In this document: positions 7,489 through 17,044 of the stretch, piece by piece
How positions within the stretch are numbered: the stretch's first letter is position 1
Layout of the letters: every line of letters starts with the position of its first letter
Made by a program: the position numbers and the translations under genes
Notes under the pieces: generated by a model
Seen by the model: only the letters and a program-made list of their open reading frames with translations
What the model was told of the DNA's origin: nothing
The model's database searches: none
NCBI GenBank assembly: GCA_016209705.1
Contig: JACQVR010000124.1
Coordinates: 1 to 57,824 of the forward strand
DNA from: Planctomycetota bacterium
GTDB lineage: Bacteria > Planctomycetota > MHYJ01 > JACPRB01
DNA length: 57,824 nucleotides
Direction of reading: 5' to 3'

Positions 7489-9780
7489 ATGGGCTTTTTC
7501 AATCCGGGTTTGATGTGGTTTGCGGTGGGGGGCGCGATCCCCATCATCATCCACCTGCTGCACCGGCAGAAGTACCGGCGGGTGCGATGGGCGGCGATGG
7601 AGTTCCTGCTGGCCGCGTTGAAGCGGACGCAGCGCCGGATGAGGCTGGAAAATCTGCTGCTCCTCCTGCTGCGGGTCCTGGTGATGCTCCTCTTGGCGCT
7701 GGCCATCTCGCGCCCGTTCCTCCAGGCCTCGCCGCTGGACATGCTGGGGGCGTCCGACACGCACCATATCCTGGTGATCGACACCTCCTACAGCATGGGA
7801 TTCAAGAAGGGCGCCAAGTCCTACCTGGATCAGTCGCGGGAGGGGGCGAACAAGCTGCTCGAATCCCTCACGAAAAACCTGTCCGAGCAGGACAAGATCA
7901 CCGTGGTCTTCGGATCGAATTATCCCGAGGTCTACGTGCCGCTGGCCAACAAGATCAAGCACGTGAAGGATGCCGTGGCGCAGATCAAGACGTCCCATTA
8001 CGGCTCCAACATGTACTTCACCTTCCAGATGGTGCGGGAGATCCTCGAAGGGTCGCGCAATCCCGAGCGGCGGGTGTACCTGTTCACCGATCTCCAGCGG
8101 AATGGATGGGAACCTCCCGACGAGGTGACCATCAAGCGGTTCGACGACTTGCTCAAAGGGCTGACGAAGGAAGACAAGAACAAGAAGACGAAGATCCTCC
8201 TGTTCAACGTGGCCCAGAAGTCGCAAGGCGAGGCCATCGACGACAACCGGGCGGTGGTGGGCTTGAGGGTGAGCAGCGACGAAGTGAGCACGCGGCGGAG
8301 CACCATCTTTCACGCCGACGTGTACAACTGGTCCGGCGTCTCGTATCCCTCCGTGGACGTCAAGTTCGTCATCGACGGCAGCCACGTCGGCACGGCGTCG
8401 ACCCCGCTGCCCCCGAATTCGCTCATGACGGTCACGTATCGCCACGAATTCAACGTGCCGGGCCCGCACTTCGTGGAAGCGGCCATCGATCCCGACGCGC
8501 TGAGCATGGACGACCACCGCTATCTGGCGCTGGACGTCAAGCAATCCATCGAAGTGCTCATCATCGACGGAGAACCCGAAAGCGCGCCCAAATATAGCTG
8601 CGCGGACTATCTGAAACTCATGCTCGCCGGCCAGCACAACATCACGGGACCGGTGACGCCCGACATGTTCACCGGCGAGGGGCTGGACAAGATCGACGTC
8701 GTGGCGCTCTGCAATGTCCAGGCGCTGACGCAGGACAAGGTGGCCAAGCTCGAGGAGTTCGTCCGCCGCGGCGGCGGCTTGTTCGTCACGCTGGGCGGAA
8801 AGGTCGACCGCGGCAGCTACAACGAACTGCTCTACAAGGAAAACATGGGGTTGCTGCCGGCCGAGCTGAGCAGCGTCGGCGGCATGTCGCCGGAAATCCA
8901 GCCGCGCGTGCCCCTGAACATCCGCTCCTACAACGGCGCCCACGCGATGTTCGACTGGTGCACGGGCGTCTTCACGCGCGCGCCCTACTCGCTGATCTTC
9001 TACCAGTACTACCGCCTCGAGAAGGTGGATCTGGAGCGCGTGCTGGCGGATCTGACCGATCCGGCGAATTCGCCGCTCCTGGTCGAAAAGAAGTTCGGCG
9101 AGGGGAAGGTGGTGCTGTATACCGGAACGATCGACGAGGAGTGGAGCTACGATAAGCTGGCCGGCACGCCCGCGTTCGCCGCGATGATCTGGGAGCTGTT
9201 CCCCTATCTGGCGTCCCGTCCGCTGAGCGCCAAGAACCTCGCCATCGGCGAACCCATCCAGCTCGCGATGCGGGCCTACCATTACACCCGCACGTTCGTC
9301 CTCGACACGCCGGGCGAGGGGCAGGTGGCCACGTCGCCGGAGCCGCCGCAGGAAAACGGCGACTGGTTCACGATCTTCTATCCCGGAAAGCCGGTTCGGG
9401 GGAAGCAGGACGACGGCAAGCCGCCGACGAACGAAGGACTGAAGTTCGCCGGCAAGTACACGCTCATCCGTCCCAAGACGGGCCCCGAGCCCGAGAACGA
9501 AGAACGGGTGGTGTCCTACTACGCGTGCAACCTTCAGCCGCGGACGCCGTCGGCCGAAGAGATCGTGTCCGCTGAAGGAAACCTGGATCGGATCAGCGCC
9601 GAGGACCTGAGGAAGCGCTATCCGGACTTCAAGTTCGAGCTCGTCGGAGCGGCGGAAAAAGCCAAGGACGATACCACGCGCACGGCCAGCAACCTGTGGA
9701 GGTATTTGCTGTACCTGCTGTGCGGCGCCCTGGCGCTGGAATCGTTCCTGGCGTGGTTCTTCGGCCGCGCCAAGCAATAA
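7489..9780 (+). CDS. BatA-like membrane protein with VWA domain
   Basis: 763 residues. The N-terminus is an aerotolerance-type BatA domain: a membrane segment at about 7-24, the basic HLLHRQKYRRVRWAAMEFL segment and a second membrane helix at 55-75. A VWA domain begins with the metal site DTSYSM (98-103). The middle contains VLIIDGEPES and a RGGGLFVTLGG segment, resembling the glutamine-amidotransferase-like fold often fused in these proteins. A final helix near 735-757 (YLLYLLCGALALESFLAWFF) returns the chain to the membrane. The large central part therefore probably lies on one face of the membrane. Planctomycete genomes commonly carry this arrangement behind MoxR and DUF58. Confidence 0.85.
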   Translation: MGFFNPGLMWFAVGGAIPIIIHLLHRQKYRRVRWAAMEFLLAALKRTQRRMRLENLLLLLLRVLVMLLLALAISRPFLQASPLDMLGASDTHHILVIDTSYSMGFKKGAKSYLDQSREGANKLLESLTKNLSEQDKITVVFGSNYPEVYVPLANKIKHVKDAVAQIKTSHYGSNMYFTFQMVREILEGSRNPERRVYLFTDLQRNGWEPPDEVTIKRFDDLLKGLTKEDKNKKTKILLFNVAQKSQGEAIDDNRAVVGLRVSSDEVSTRRSTIFHADVYNWSGVSYPSVDVKFVIDGSHVGTASTPLPPNSLMTVTYRHEFNVPGPHFVEAAIDPDALSMDDHRYLALDVKQSIEVLIIDGEPESAPKYSCADYLKLMLAGQHNITGPVTPDMFTGEGLDKIDVVALCNVQALTQDKVAKLEEFVRRGGGLFVTLGGKVDRGSYNELLYKENMGLLPAELSSVGGMSPEIQPRVPLNIRSYNGAHAMFDWCTGVFTRAPYSLIFYQYYRLEKVDLERVLADLTDPANSPLLVEKKFGEGKVVLYTGTIDEEWSYDKLAGTPAFAAMIWELFPYLASRPLSAKNLAIGEPIQLAMRAYHYTRTFVLDTPGEGQVATSPEPPQENGDWFTIFYPGKPVRGKQDDGKPPTNEGLKFAGKYTLIRPKTGPEPENEERVVSYYACNLQPRTPSAEEIVSAEGNLDRISAEDLRKRYPDFKFELVGAAEKAKDDTTRTASNLWRYLLYLLCGALALESFLAWFFGRAKQ

Positions 9781-9790
9781 AAAAAAGTGC

Positions 9791-9850
9791 TGTCAGCTAT
9801 CAGTTGTCAGCTCTCAGCGGCTGACGGCTAAGAGCTGAAAGCTGAGAGCG
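9791..9850. repeat. heptad hairpin (TCAGCTC / GAGCTGA)
   Basis: The left arm has TGTCAGC, TATCAGT, TGTCAGC and TCTCAGC. The right arm has GGCTGAC, GGCTAAG, AGCTGAA and AGCTGAG. The two are nearly adjacent and complementary. The same dialect recurs 37 kb away at 47339-47402 in front of argG. Confidence 0.85.
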
Positions 9851-9910
9851 GCGCATTTTTGGTTTTCGGTGCGCGAACGCGCTGAATGCGCCATGGAGGA
9901 GTGAACCTCG

Positions 9911-12547
9911 ATGATGAGCTTGCTGGCCTTTCTTCAATCGGGCGGAGACGACCTGTGGTCCCGGTTGCTGGGGATCGATCGGGTCAACCTCGAAGAGGGG
10001 ACCATTTCCCTCGACTGGCACCATCCATGGCCGCTGTTCGCCATCGTCCTGCTCGTCATTCCCGCGATCGCGGGGCTGGTGTGGTTGATCTACCGCCGCG
10101 AACGGCGCGACGTCGGCCTGGGCCCCAAAATCGTCATGGCCGGGTTGAGATCCGCGATCTTCCTGCTCGTCTTCCTGATGCTTCTGGGGCCGATCCTCAG
10201 CGTCGAAGTCATCAAGATGCGCCGCGCGTACCTCCTCGTCCTGGTGGACGATTCGCTCTCCATGCGCCGCTCCGATCCGCCCAGCCGGCCGGAGGACCAG
10301 CTCGCGCTCGCGAAGGTCACGAATCTCTGGAACGCCGACGAGCGCCTTCCCGACAACGTCCGCGCCGAGCTGCTGAAGCTGACCCGGGCCGACATCATCC
10401 GCAAGACGCTGGAGAATCCGCGGCTCGGGGACCCCCGCCAGAAAGAGAAGGGCATCCTGGCCCAGCTCGAAAACAAGCTGAACGTCGCCTACTTCACCTT
10501 CTCCAAGGGCGCGCGGGCGGTGGACAAGCGGGAATCCCTGCTGGAACACTATCGCCCGGAGAACTGCCTGGGAACCGAGACGGCCATCGGCGACGCGATC
10601 AAGCAGGCGCTGTCCATGTACAAAGGGTTGTTCGTCGCGGGCGTCGTGATCTTCTCCGACGGCCGCAACAACCTCGGCATCGAGCCGGAACAGGTGGCGC
10701 GCCAGCTTCGCCAGCGGTACGTGCCCGTCTTCACCGTCTGCGCGGGCATTCCGCAGGAGGAGAAAGACATCGCGCTGCTGGAGCCGGACGCCAAGCAGAT
10801 CGTCCGCGCGAACGACATCCACGCGCTGAAATACACGGTTCGCAGCGAAGGGTTCGACCGCGAGGAGATCGACATTTCCCTGCACGTCTATCCGCTCCAG
10901 AAGGACGAGGAAACCAAGGACTGGCAGCTCGTGGAGCGCGCGGAGCTCGACCGCCTCCTGGCGGATCCGAGCACCCAGAGCGAAGGGACCCACCGCTTCA
11001 CGCTCCAGGAGGACAGCGAGCGCCAGCGGGACGAAGTCCGCTGGCTGACGAAGACGCCGGGCCACTACCTCGTCATCGTCCAGACCGCGCCCCACGAAGG
11101 CGAGCGCCTCGACACGAACAACTACCTCGTCTTCCGCACGCGCGTCATCGACGACAAGGTGCGGGTCCTCTACGTGGAGCATCCTCCGCGCTACGAATAT
11201 CGCTTCCTGAAAAACGCGCTCATCCGCGATCCGAAGGTCCTGGTGCATTGCCTCTTGACCAGCGCGGACGAAGGCTTCCCGCAGGAGCATTCGCTCGAAG
11301 CCACCGATGTGAAGTTCAAGACGCCGATCAAGGAATTCCCCAAGGACCTGAAGGATCTGCTCGAATACGACGTCATCGTCCTGGGCGACGTCGATCCGGA
11401 TCGGCTCGGCGGCCGCGACACGATCGAGAACATCCGCCGTTTCGTCGTGGATTTCGGCGGCGGACTGGTCTTCCTGTCCGGCGTCATGTACAACCCGCGG
11501 ACGTTCCGCGGGACTCCGCTGGAGGAAGCGCTGCCGGTGATTCCCGAAGACACCCGCGAGAGCGAAGCCGTGGCGATGCAAAGCTACGCGTACGCCCTGA
11601 CCGAATACGCCAAGGCGGAAGGCGGACATCCGATCATCCGGTTTCCGGAGATCGGCAGCGAATGGCCGCGGCTCGTGGAGCAGTGGGAGGATCGGGACGG
11701 ACGCGGCGACGGGTTGGCGGGCGTCCGGTGGTTCATCCGGGCTCGGGCCAAGCCGCACGCCCACGCGCTCGTGGAAGTGGTCGGCGTGCCGGGGATGGAC
11801 GTCCCGGGCAAGAGGCCGCCGCTGTTCGTGGCCGCCGACTACGGGCGTGGGCGGGTCTTCTGGAGCGCGACGGACGAGACGTGGCTGTGGCGGTATCTGG
11901 TCGGCGACCATCCCTGGTACTACCCGTTCTGGCAGCAGACCATGTACTGGGCGATGGATCGCAAGCTCGCCGGCGCCCGGCGCTACCAGATCTACCTGCG
12001 CCCCGAACGGCGTTACGTCATGGGCGAGCCGGTGACGATCAACGCGAACGCCTACAACAAGGATTTCCAGCCGCTACAGGATCCCGAGCTGGAGCTGAAC
12101 GTCGAACCGCCGCAAGGGCAGCGGTATACCGTGAAGCTGGCCAAGGACAAGGAAAAGGACGGCGCGTACGAGGGCACGTTCCAGCCCCGCGAAGTCGGGT
12201 CCTATCGGATCTGGCTCGGCGAGGACGACGAGACCACCCACGCGGTGGAGAAGTTCGTCGTGTACATCCCCAACCGCGAGGAAGATGAGCCCATCCTGGA
12301 CGTGCCGCAACTGAAACGGCTCGCCGTCGAAGCGTATCCGGATCCGGCGCAGAAGCTGGAGGAGAAGGAGAAGAACTTCTTCCCGATCACGCGCGTCGGC
12401 GAGCTGCCGGCGGCGGTCCAGGCCAGCCCGCAGCAGCAATCGGAGAAACGGCAGGACGACCTGTGGGATTCCCCCCTGATCTACCTGCTGTTCGCGTTGC
12501 TCATCACGACGGAATGGGTGCTGCGCAAAGTGTTCCGGATGCTGTGA
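9911..12547 (+). CDS. large membrane VWA protein
   Basis: 878 residues. Two membrane helices near 41-61 and 78-95 flank a short basic loop. A VWA-type metal site DDSLSM is at 113-118 and VVIFSDGRNN further on completes the fold. A FVVDFGGGLVFLSGVMYNPR segment around 515-535 looks like the glutamine-amidotransferase-like domain seen in VWA partners. A C-terminal helix (about 856-872, YLLFALLITTEWVLR) anchors the end. GGAGGA lies 10 nt before the ATG. It is a paralogue in architecture of the preceding gene and probably a client of the same MoxR ATPase. Function beyond envelope association is unknown. Confidence 0.85.
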   Translation: MMSLLAFLQSGGDDLWSRLLGIDRVNLEEGTISLDWHHPWPLFAIVLLVIPAIAGLVWLIYRRERRDVGLGPKIVMAGLRSAIFLLVFLMLLGPILSVEVIKMRRAYLLVLVDDSLSMRRSDPPSRPEDQLALAKVTNLWNADERLPDNVRAELLKLTRADIIRKTLENPRLGDPRQKEKGILAQLENKLNVAYFTFSKGARAVDKRESLLEHYRPENCLGTETAIGDAIKQALSMYKGLFVAGVVIFSDGRNNLGIEPEQVARQLRQRYVPVFTVCAGIPQEEKDIALLEPDAKQIVRANDIHALKYTVRSEGFDREEIDISLHVYPLQKDEETKDWQLVERAELDRLLADPSTQSEGTHRFTLQEDSERQRDEVRWLTKTPGHYLVIVQTAPHEGERLDTNNYLVFRTRVIDDKVRVLYVEHPPRYEYRFLKNALIRDPKVLVHCLLTSADEGFPQEHSLEATDVKFKTPIKEFPKDLKDLLEYDVIVLGDVDPDRLGGRDTIENIRRFVVDFGGGLVFLSGVMYNPRTFRGTPLEEALPVIPEDTRESEAVAMQSYAYALTEYAKAEGGHPIIRFPEIGSEWPRLVEQWEDRDGRGDGLAGVRWFIRARAKPHAHALVEVVGVPGMDVPGKRPPLFVAADYGRGRVFWSATDETWLWRYLVGDHPWYYPFWQQTMYWAMDRKLAGARRYQIYLRPERRYVMGEPVTINANAYNKDFQPLQDPELELNVEPPQGQRYTVKLAKDKEKDGAYEGTFQPREVGSYRIWLGEDDETTHAVEKFVVYIPNREEDEPILDVPQLKRLAVEAYPDPAQKLEEKEKNFFPITRVGELPAAVQASPQQQSEKRQDDLWDSPLIYLLFALLITTEWVLRKVFRML

Positions 12548-12550
12548 GGA

Positions 12551-12692
12551 AGTCCCTAGTCCCTAGTCCCTAGTCGAAGAGGAGGACTCGGGAAACGGTC
12601 CTCAAAAAGGTCTTCTTCGCGCTCTCCAACCCTTTTCGCGCCTTCGCGCGGTGAAAGGGTTTTTGCGAGAGTCCACAGTCCCGAGTCAAGAC
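12551..12692. repeat. heptad tracts AGTCCCT and AGTCCCG flanking a short spacer
   Basis: AGTCCCT occurs three times with exact phase 7 at 12551-12571, followed by AGTCGAAGAGGAGGACTCGGG. At 12667-12692 the words GAGAGTC, CACAGTC and CCGAGTC follow, again with phase 7. In between, AACCCTTTTCGCGCCTTCGCGCGGTGAAAGGGTTTTT (about 12628-12664) is an additional hairpin ending in a T run, a plausible terminator. Confidence 0.75.
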
Positions 12693-12694
12693 GC

Positions 12695-12700
12695 TACAAT
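12695..12700 (+). promoter_or_regulatory. -10 box 6 nt before start of the propeller protein
   Basis: TACAAT is followed by six bases and then the ATG at 12707. A start site 6-8 nt after the box would give an essentially leaderless mRNA. No good -35 is seen. Confidence 0.45.
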
Positions 12701-12706
12701 AACGTC

Positions 12707-15700
12707 ATGAGGTTGTTCCGCAGCGCGGGCGTGGCGCTGGTCGCCGCCTTCCTCGGATCTCTCTTTCTCCGCTCTGGTTGCGAAGCGGAGTCCTACGTCC
12801 AGCGTCCCACGTCCAGAGTCAGGTTCTCTGATTCGCCCCCCTGGGGGGCCCAGGGGGGACGAGACTCTGGACTCCGCCGCACGCGAAGCGATATGGAACT
12901 TGCGTGCGGCGGCGCGCAAGACGACGAAGATTATCCGAAAAACACCTCCCTGGTCCGGATCTTTCCCGAGCTCGATCAACTCATCGACAAGGCCGACGCG
13001 CTGGCGAAGGACGGCCGGTTCCTCGATACGTTGAAGATCTACGCCGCCTGCGAGAAACGTCCCAATCACCTGGTTCCGGCGGACGGCTCCGCGGCGTCCG
13101 CGAGCCGCTACGTCGGCGTGTTCGAATACTGCCGGCGAAAAATCGGCGCCTGGCCTCCCGAAGGCCGCGCCGCCTACCGCGCGTTCATGGACGCGGCGGC
13201 CGGCCAGGCGTTCCACGCGGCCCGCGCGACGCGCGATGCCGACGCCCTGTCCGCTCAGGCGCTGCGCTATCCCTTTTCCAGCTTCACCGACGACGCGCTG
13301 GCGTTGCTGGGGAACTTGCACGCCGAGGCGGGCCGCTTCGGACCGGCGGCCGAGGCCTATGAACGGCTCCTGGAATTTCCCGATTCCGACATTCCGCGGC
13401 CGCTCGTCGTCGCCCGACTGGGCGGCGCGTACGCCGGAGCGGGCCGGCGGGAACATCTGGCGGACCTCATCACGCGCGCGGAACGCGAAATGCCCGCCGC
13501 GACGATCTCCTGGGGAGATGGATCGATCCGCGTCACGGAGCTTCTGAACGAGCAGTTGCGGACCGCCGCGGAGCCGCACCGGGAGGCCGCGGCGACGCTC
13601 TTCTCGCGGTGGGAGATGATGCAGGGCCATCCCTCCGGCGTCCGCCTGGCGGAGCCCGCCCGGATCGGCGCGCACGCCTGGAGCGCGGCGATTCCGCCGA
13701 CCCCCTTCGAGGAAGAGGAGGACCACTGGGGTCGGGACCTGCCCATGCGAAACGAGATGTCCAGTCTGCCCGTCCTGCCGGCGGTCAGCGACGGAATCGT
13801 CTATTTTCATACCGACTACCACGCCTTCGCCTACAACCTGTACGCGAACGCTCCGCAACTCCTGTGGAGCTTCCGCAAGGACGTTCCGCCGGGAAGCCTC
13901 ATGCAGGAAGAGCGCCTGGTCCACGCCGCCAGCGTCGCCGAGGGCCGGGTGTACGTGAATCTCATCACCGCGCTGGGCCGGCACGAAATCCAGATGAGCT
14001 ACATCCCGGTGAAATTCCCGTTTCCGAAGCGGGCGCTCTTCTGCCTGGACGCCTACACGGGCCGGGAGCAGTGGCGGCTCGGCGGCGTCATGCGCTCGGA
14101 CGAGTTCGAGGAAGGCCTGTCGTTCGCCACGCCGCCGACGCCGTACGAGGGCCTTCTGTACGTCGGGGCGATGAGGCAGAAATACAGCACCGACCCGTTC
14201 GAGCATTACGTACTGTGCGTCGAGCCCGAGACGGGCCGCGTGCGCTGGTCCACGTTCGTGGCGTCCGGGGGGACGGAGATCAATCTCTTCGGAAACAGCA
14301 CGCGCGAATCCCTGGGCTCTCCCGTGGCGGTGGACGGGGATTCGGCGTACTACGCGACGAATCACGGCGCGGTGGCCGCGCTGGACCGCGCGTCCGGCAG
14401 GATCCGCTGGCTGGTCAAGTATCCTCAGCTTCCGGTGCGCCCGACCCGCAACGTCAGCGTCCGCCGCAATCCGCTCGAATGGCTTTCCTGCGCTCCGGTG
14501 GTCCTGCAAGGAGCGGTCGTGTTCGCGCCCACCGATTCGCGCCACCTGCTCGCCTTCGACGCGCATACCGGCGTCAAGCTCTGGGAGCGCACGCGGGGCG
14601 ACGCCCGCGCCATCGCCGGCTCCGACGGCACCCGGCTGATCCTCTCGGGCACGGCCCTGGAATGGATTGACGTCGCCAAGGGCGGGCGGGAGATCGCCCG
14701 TTTCGAACCCCCGCGCGGCGTGGCCGTGGGACGCGCCGCGGTGGCCGCCGACGGGGCGTACCTGCCCACGACCGCCGGACTGTACCGGGTCACGCTGGAA
14801 GCGGAGGGCCCGCCGCGCGCTCACCTCACCGAATGGCCGGGCGGCCGCCGGCAAGGAGGCAACGTCGTCTCCGCGGAAGGGGCGATCGTCCTCGCCGGGG
14901 CGAAGCTGGTCGAGGTCTTCCTCCAACGCCGCGAGACGGAGCGCTCCGCGGAGGATGAACTCGCGCGGCATCCGGACGACCCGGCGGCGGCGTATCGAGC
15001 GGCGCTTCTCTTCCTTCAGGCCGGCCGCAGCGATCGGGCTTCCGAGCTGTTCCGGCGGGTGATCGAGATGACCGCATCGTCCTCGGCGCCGGAGCGGACC
15101 CGGCTCGCGCGCGCTGCCCGTAAGCGGTTGTTCGCGTCCGCCATGGACGAGGGGCGCCGCGCGCTGGAAGCTCGCCGTCCCGACGCGGCCCGCCAGGCCT
15201 TCCGCGCGGCTCGCGACGCGGCGCCCGACGTCTCCTCCATCGTGGAGGCGACGGTGCAGCTCGCGCGGCTGCACGCGGCGCAGGGCCGGAACGAGGCGGC
15301 GATCGGGGAGTACCAGTTCCTGATCCAGAATCACGGCGGCGAAGCGGTCGGCGGGCAACGGGCCTTCGATTTCGCGCGCTCGGCGATCGCGGCGATGATC
15401 GCGACCTCCGGACGCGAGCCCTACGGGGCCTTCGAACGGGCCGCCGAGGCGCGACTCGAGCGGGCGTCGGACAATCCGTCGCCGGAAGCCTTGATGGACG
15501 TGTATCGCGCGTATCCCAACAGCGACGCCGCCGAGCGGGCCGTGCTGAAGGCCGCGGACACGTTCATCCGCCTGGGGCGTCCCGACGCCGCCGCCGGCGC
15601 GTTGCGCCTTTTTCTGCGCGAGTTCCCCGCGTCGGACCGGGCGCTGGAGGCGCAGGCGGAGCTGGTGCGGGCGCTGGAGAGGAGCTCGCAGTTCACCGGC

Positions 15701-17044
15701 GCGGCCGCCGTGCTGCGGAAGATGGCGCGCGAGGGAGACGAGCGGGAACTGAACGAGGGGGGCCGGAAGATCACGGTCCGGGAGTTCGCCGAGTCGCGCT
15801 TCCAACGCAAGGAATACGCGCCCGCGCTGGCGCCGTCGCCGCCCGTCGCCCTGAAGACGCCGCTGACCAAAGTTTCCACCTATGTGGAGCAGGAGTTCGG
15901 GGCGGGCGGGGAGATCCTGCGGCCGGAAGGACCGCCGCTGGCGCGGGGAAAGGGACTCCTCTTCATGAGCACTCCGGGCGCGGTCAAGGCGATCGATCCC
16001 AAGACCGGCGCCGTGGCGTGGCGCATGCCCACGGACGTCCCGGTGCGCGCCGCCTACAGCGTGGAAGAGGCGCTCCTTCTCTGCTCCGACACCGCCATCG
16101 TCCGCGTGAACCCGGAAACGGGAGCGGTCGAATGGCGCCATACGCCGGCGCTCCCCATGAAGGGATTCCGCCGGGCGGGTTCGATGATGTGCTATCTCGC
16201 GCCGGACCCGAACGTGGGAACGGCCGCGACGGTGGTCGCCCTGGACACGGCGCGCGGCACGCCCTCCTGGACCCAGACCTATGAAGGCATGGCGCTGCCC
16301 GTCATCCACACGCTGGACGACCTGCTGTGCATCGTCACCGTCGCTCCCAATCGGATCCATCGGTTCGAAACGGAGACCGGCCGCCGGAGCGAGTCCATCC
16401 CGATCTATTCCCAAGGCTCCGCCCTGAGGATCCTCGGCATGGTGGACGGCGTCATGGTCCTGCGCACGAACGGCAATCTGCTGGAGGCGTACGACGTGGC
16501 GGCGGGATCGCTCACGTGGAGATCCTCCATTCTGGTGGAGCACGTCTCGGCGCTGAACCTGACGCGGGCGGGCCTGTTCGTGGCGGGCATGGGAAAGCGC
16601 GGTCCGTGCGCCATGCTCCACGACATGGAGCACGGCAAGCTGAAAGCGGTGACGATCGCCGAGTGGCCGCAGGAGTCCGTGCTGGAAGGCTCCACGGCGG
16701 CGGACGGGACCCGCTTCATCCTGGGCACCCGGCGCGACGACGGCCGCGTGACGATGCGGTCGCTGGACCCGGCCAGCGACGTCCTGAAAGAGCGATGGGC
16801 GTACTCGTTCGAAAAACCGGTGCTTCAGGCGGTTTCCGCGCTGGCGAGCGAGCAGGTGGTGGCGTTCTCCGTCAGCCGCGCAAAGGACGGAAGGTTCGAT
16901 TTTTCGGCGACTTTGCTTGATCCGCAGGGCCGGCCGGTGCAGAATATTTTCAGCGAAGCGCCTTCGGAACGGCCGGCCGCATTCACGGTGGTTGGGGAGT
17001 CGCTTCTGTTGTTCATCGGAAACCGGGTGGAGATCTACCAGTAA
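12707..17044 (+). CDS. secreted PQQ-like beta-propeller and TPR protein
   Basis: 1,445 residues. A signal sequence (about 1-25, VALVAAFLGSLFLRSGC, possibly a lipobox) is followed by an odd Arg/Ser/Pro stretch encoded by a heptad repeat at 12791-12876. Residues about 75-240 look like TPR-type helices (LDTLKIYAAC, AYERLLEF). Around 350-680 and again in the last 400 residues, PQQ/quinoprotein blades recur: LFCLDAYTGREQWRLGG, VEPETGRVRWSTFV, AFDAHTGVKLWERTR, IDPKTGAVAWRMPT and VNPETGAVEWRH. Another helical repeat region lies between them. No catalytic dehydrogenase motif is seen, so a scaffold or binding role is likely. The stop overlaps the next start by one base (TAATG), indicating translational coupling. 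Confidence 0.85.
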   Translation: MRLFRSAGVALVAAFLGSLFLRSGCEAESYVQRPTSRVRFSDSPPWGAQGGRDSGLRRTRSDMELACGGAQDDEDYPKNTSLVRIFPELDQLIDKADALAKDGRFLDTLKIYAACEKRPNHLVPADGSAASASRYVGVFEYCRRKIGAWPPEGRAAYRAFMDAAAGQAFHAARATRDADALSAQALRYPFSSFTDDALALLGNLHAEAGRFGPAAEAYERLLEFPDSDIPRPLVVARLGGAYAGAGRREHLADLITRAEREMPAATISWGDGSIRVTELLNEQLRTAAEPHREAAATLFSRWEMMQGHPSGVRLAEPARIGAHAWSAAIPPTPFEEEEDHWGRDLPMRNEMSSLPVLPAVSDGIVYFHTDYHAFAYNLYANAPQLLWSFRKDVPPGSLMQEERLVHAASVAEGRVYVNLITALGRHEIQMSYIPVKFPFPKRALFCLDAYTGREQWRLGGVMRSDEFEEGLSFATPPTPYEGLLYVGAMRQKYSTDPFEHYVLCVEPETGRVRWSTFVASGGTEINLFGNSTRESLGSPVAVDGDSAYYATNHGAVAALDRASGRIRWLVKYPQLPVRPTRNVSVRRNPLEWLSCAPVVLQGAVVFAPTDSRHLLAFDAHTGVKLWERTRGDARAIAGSDGTRLILSGTALEWIDVAKGGREIARFEPPRGVAVGRAAVAADGAYLPTTAGLYRVTLEAEGPPRAHLTEWPGGRRQGGNVVSAEGAIVLAGAKLVEVFLQRRETERSAEDELARHPDDPAAAYRAALLFLQAGRSDRASELFRRVIEMTASSSAPERTRLARAARKRLFASAMDEGRRALEARRPDAARQAFRAARDAAPDVSSIVEATVQLARLHAAQGRNEAAIGEYQFLIQNHGGEAVGGQRAFDFARSAIAAMIATSGREPYGAFERAAEARLERASDNPSPEALMDVYRAYPNSDAAERAVLKAADTFIRLGRPDAAAGALRLFLREFPASDRALEAQAELVRALERSSQFTGAAAVLRKMAREGDERELNEGGRKITVREFAESRFQRKEYAPALAPSPPVALKTPLTKVSTYVEQEFGAGGEILRPEGPPLARGKGLLFMSTPGAVKAIDPKTGAVAWRMPTDVPVRAAYSVEEALLLCSDTAIVRVNPETGAVEWRHTPALPMKGFRRAGSMMCYLAPDPNVGTAATVVALDTARGTPSWTQTYEGMALPVIHTLDDLLCIVTVAPNRIHRFETETGRRSESIPIYSQGSALRILGMVDGVMVLRTNGNLLEAYDVAAGSLTWRSSILVEHVSALNLTRAGLFVAGMGKRGPCAMLHDMEHGKLKAVTIAEWPQESVLEGSTAADGTRFILGTRRDDGRVTMRSLDPASDVLKERWAYSFEKPVLQAVSALASEQVVAFSVSRAKDGRFDFSATLLDPQGRPVQNIFSEAPSERPAAFTVVGESLLLFIGNRVEIYQ
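12791..12876. repeat. heptad tract with inverted arm inside coding sequence
   Basis: TACGTCC, AGCGTCC, CACGTCC and AGAGTCA run in phase 7. They are followed by a CCCCCCTGGGGGG palindrome and then GAGACTCTGGACTCC, which faces the AGAGTC/GAGTC words. The tract is translated in frame as an Arg/Ser/Pro-rich linker directly behind the signal peptide. Confidence 0.7.
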
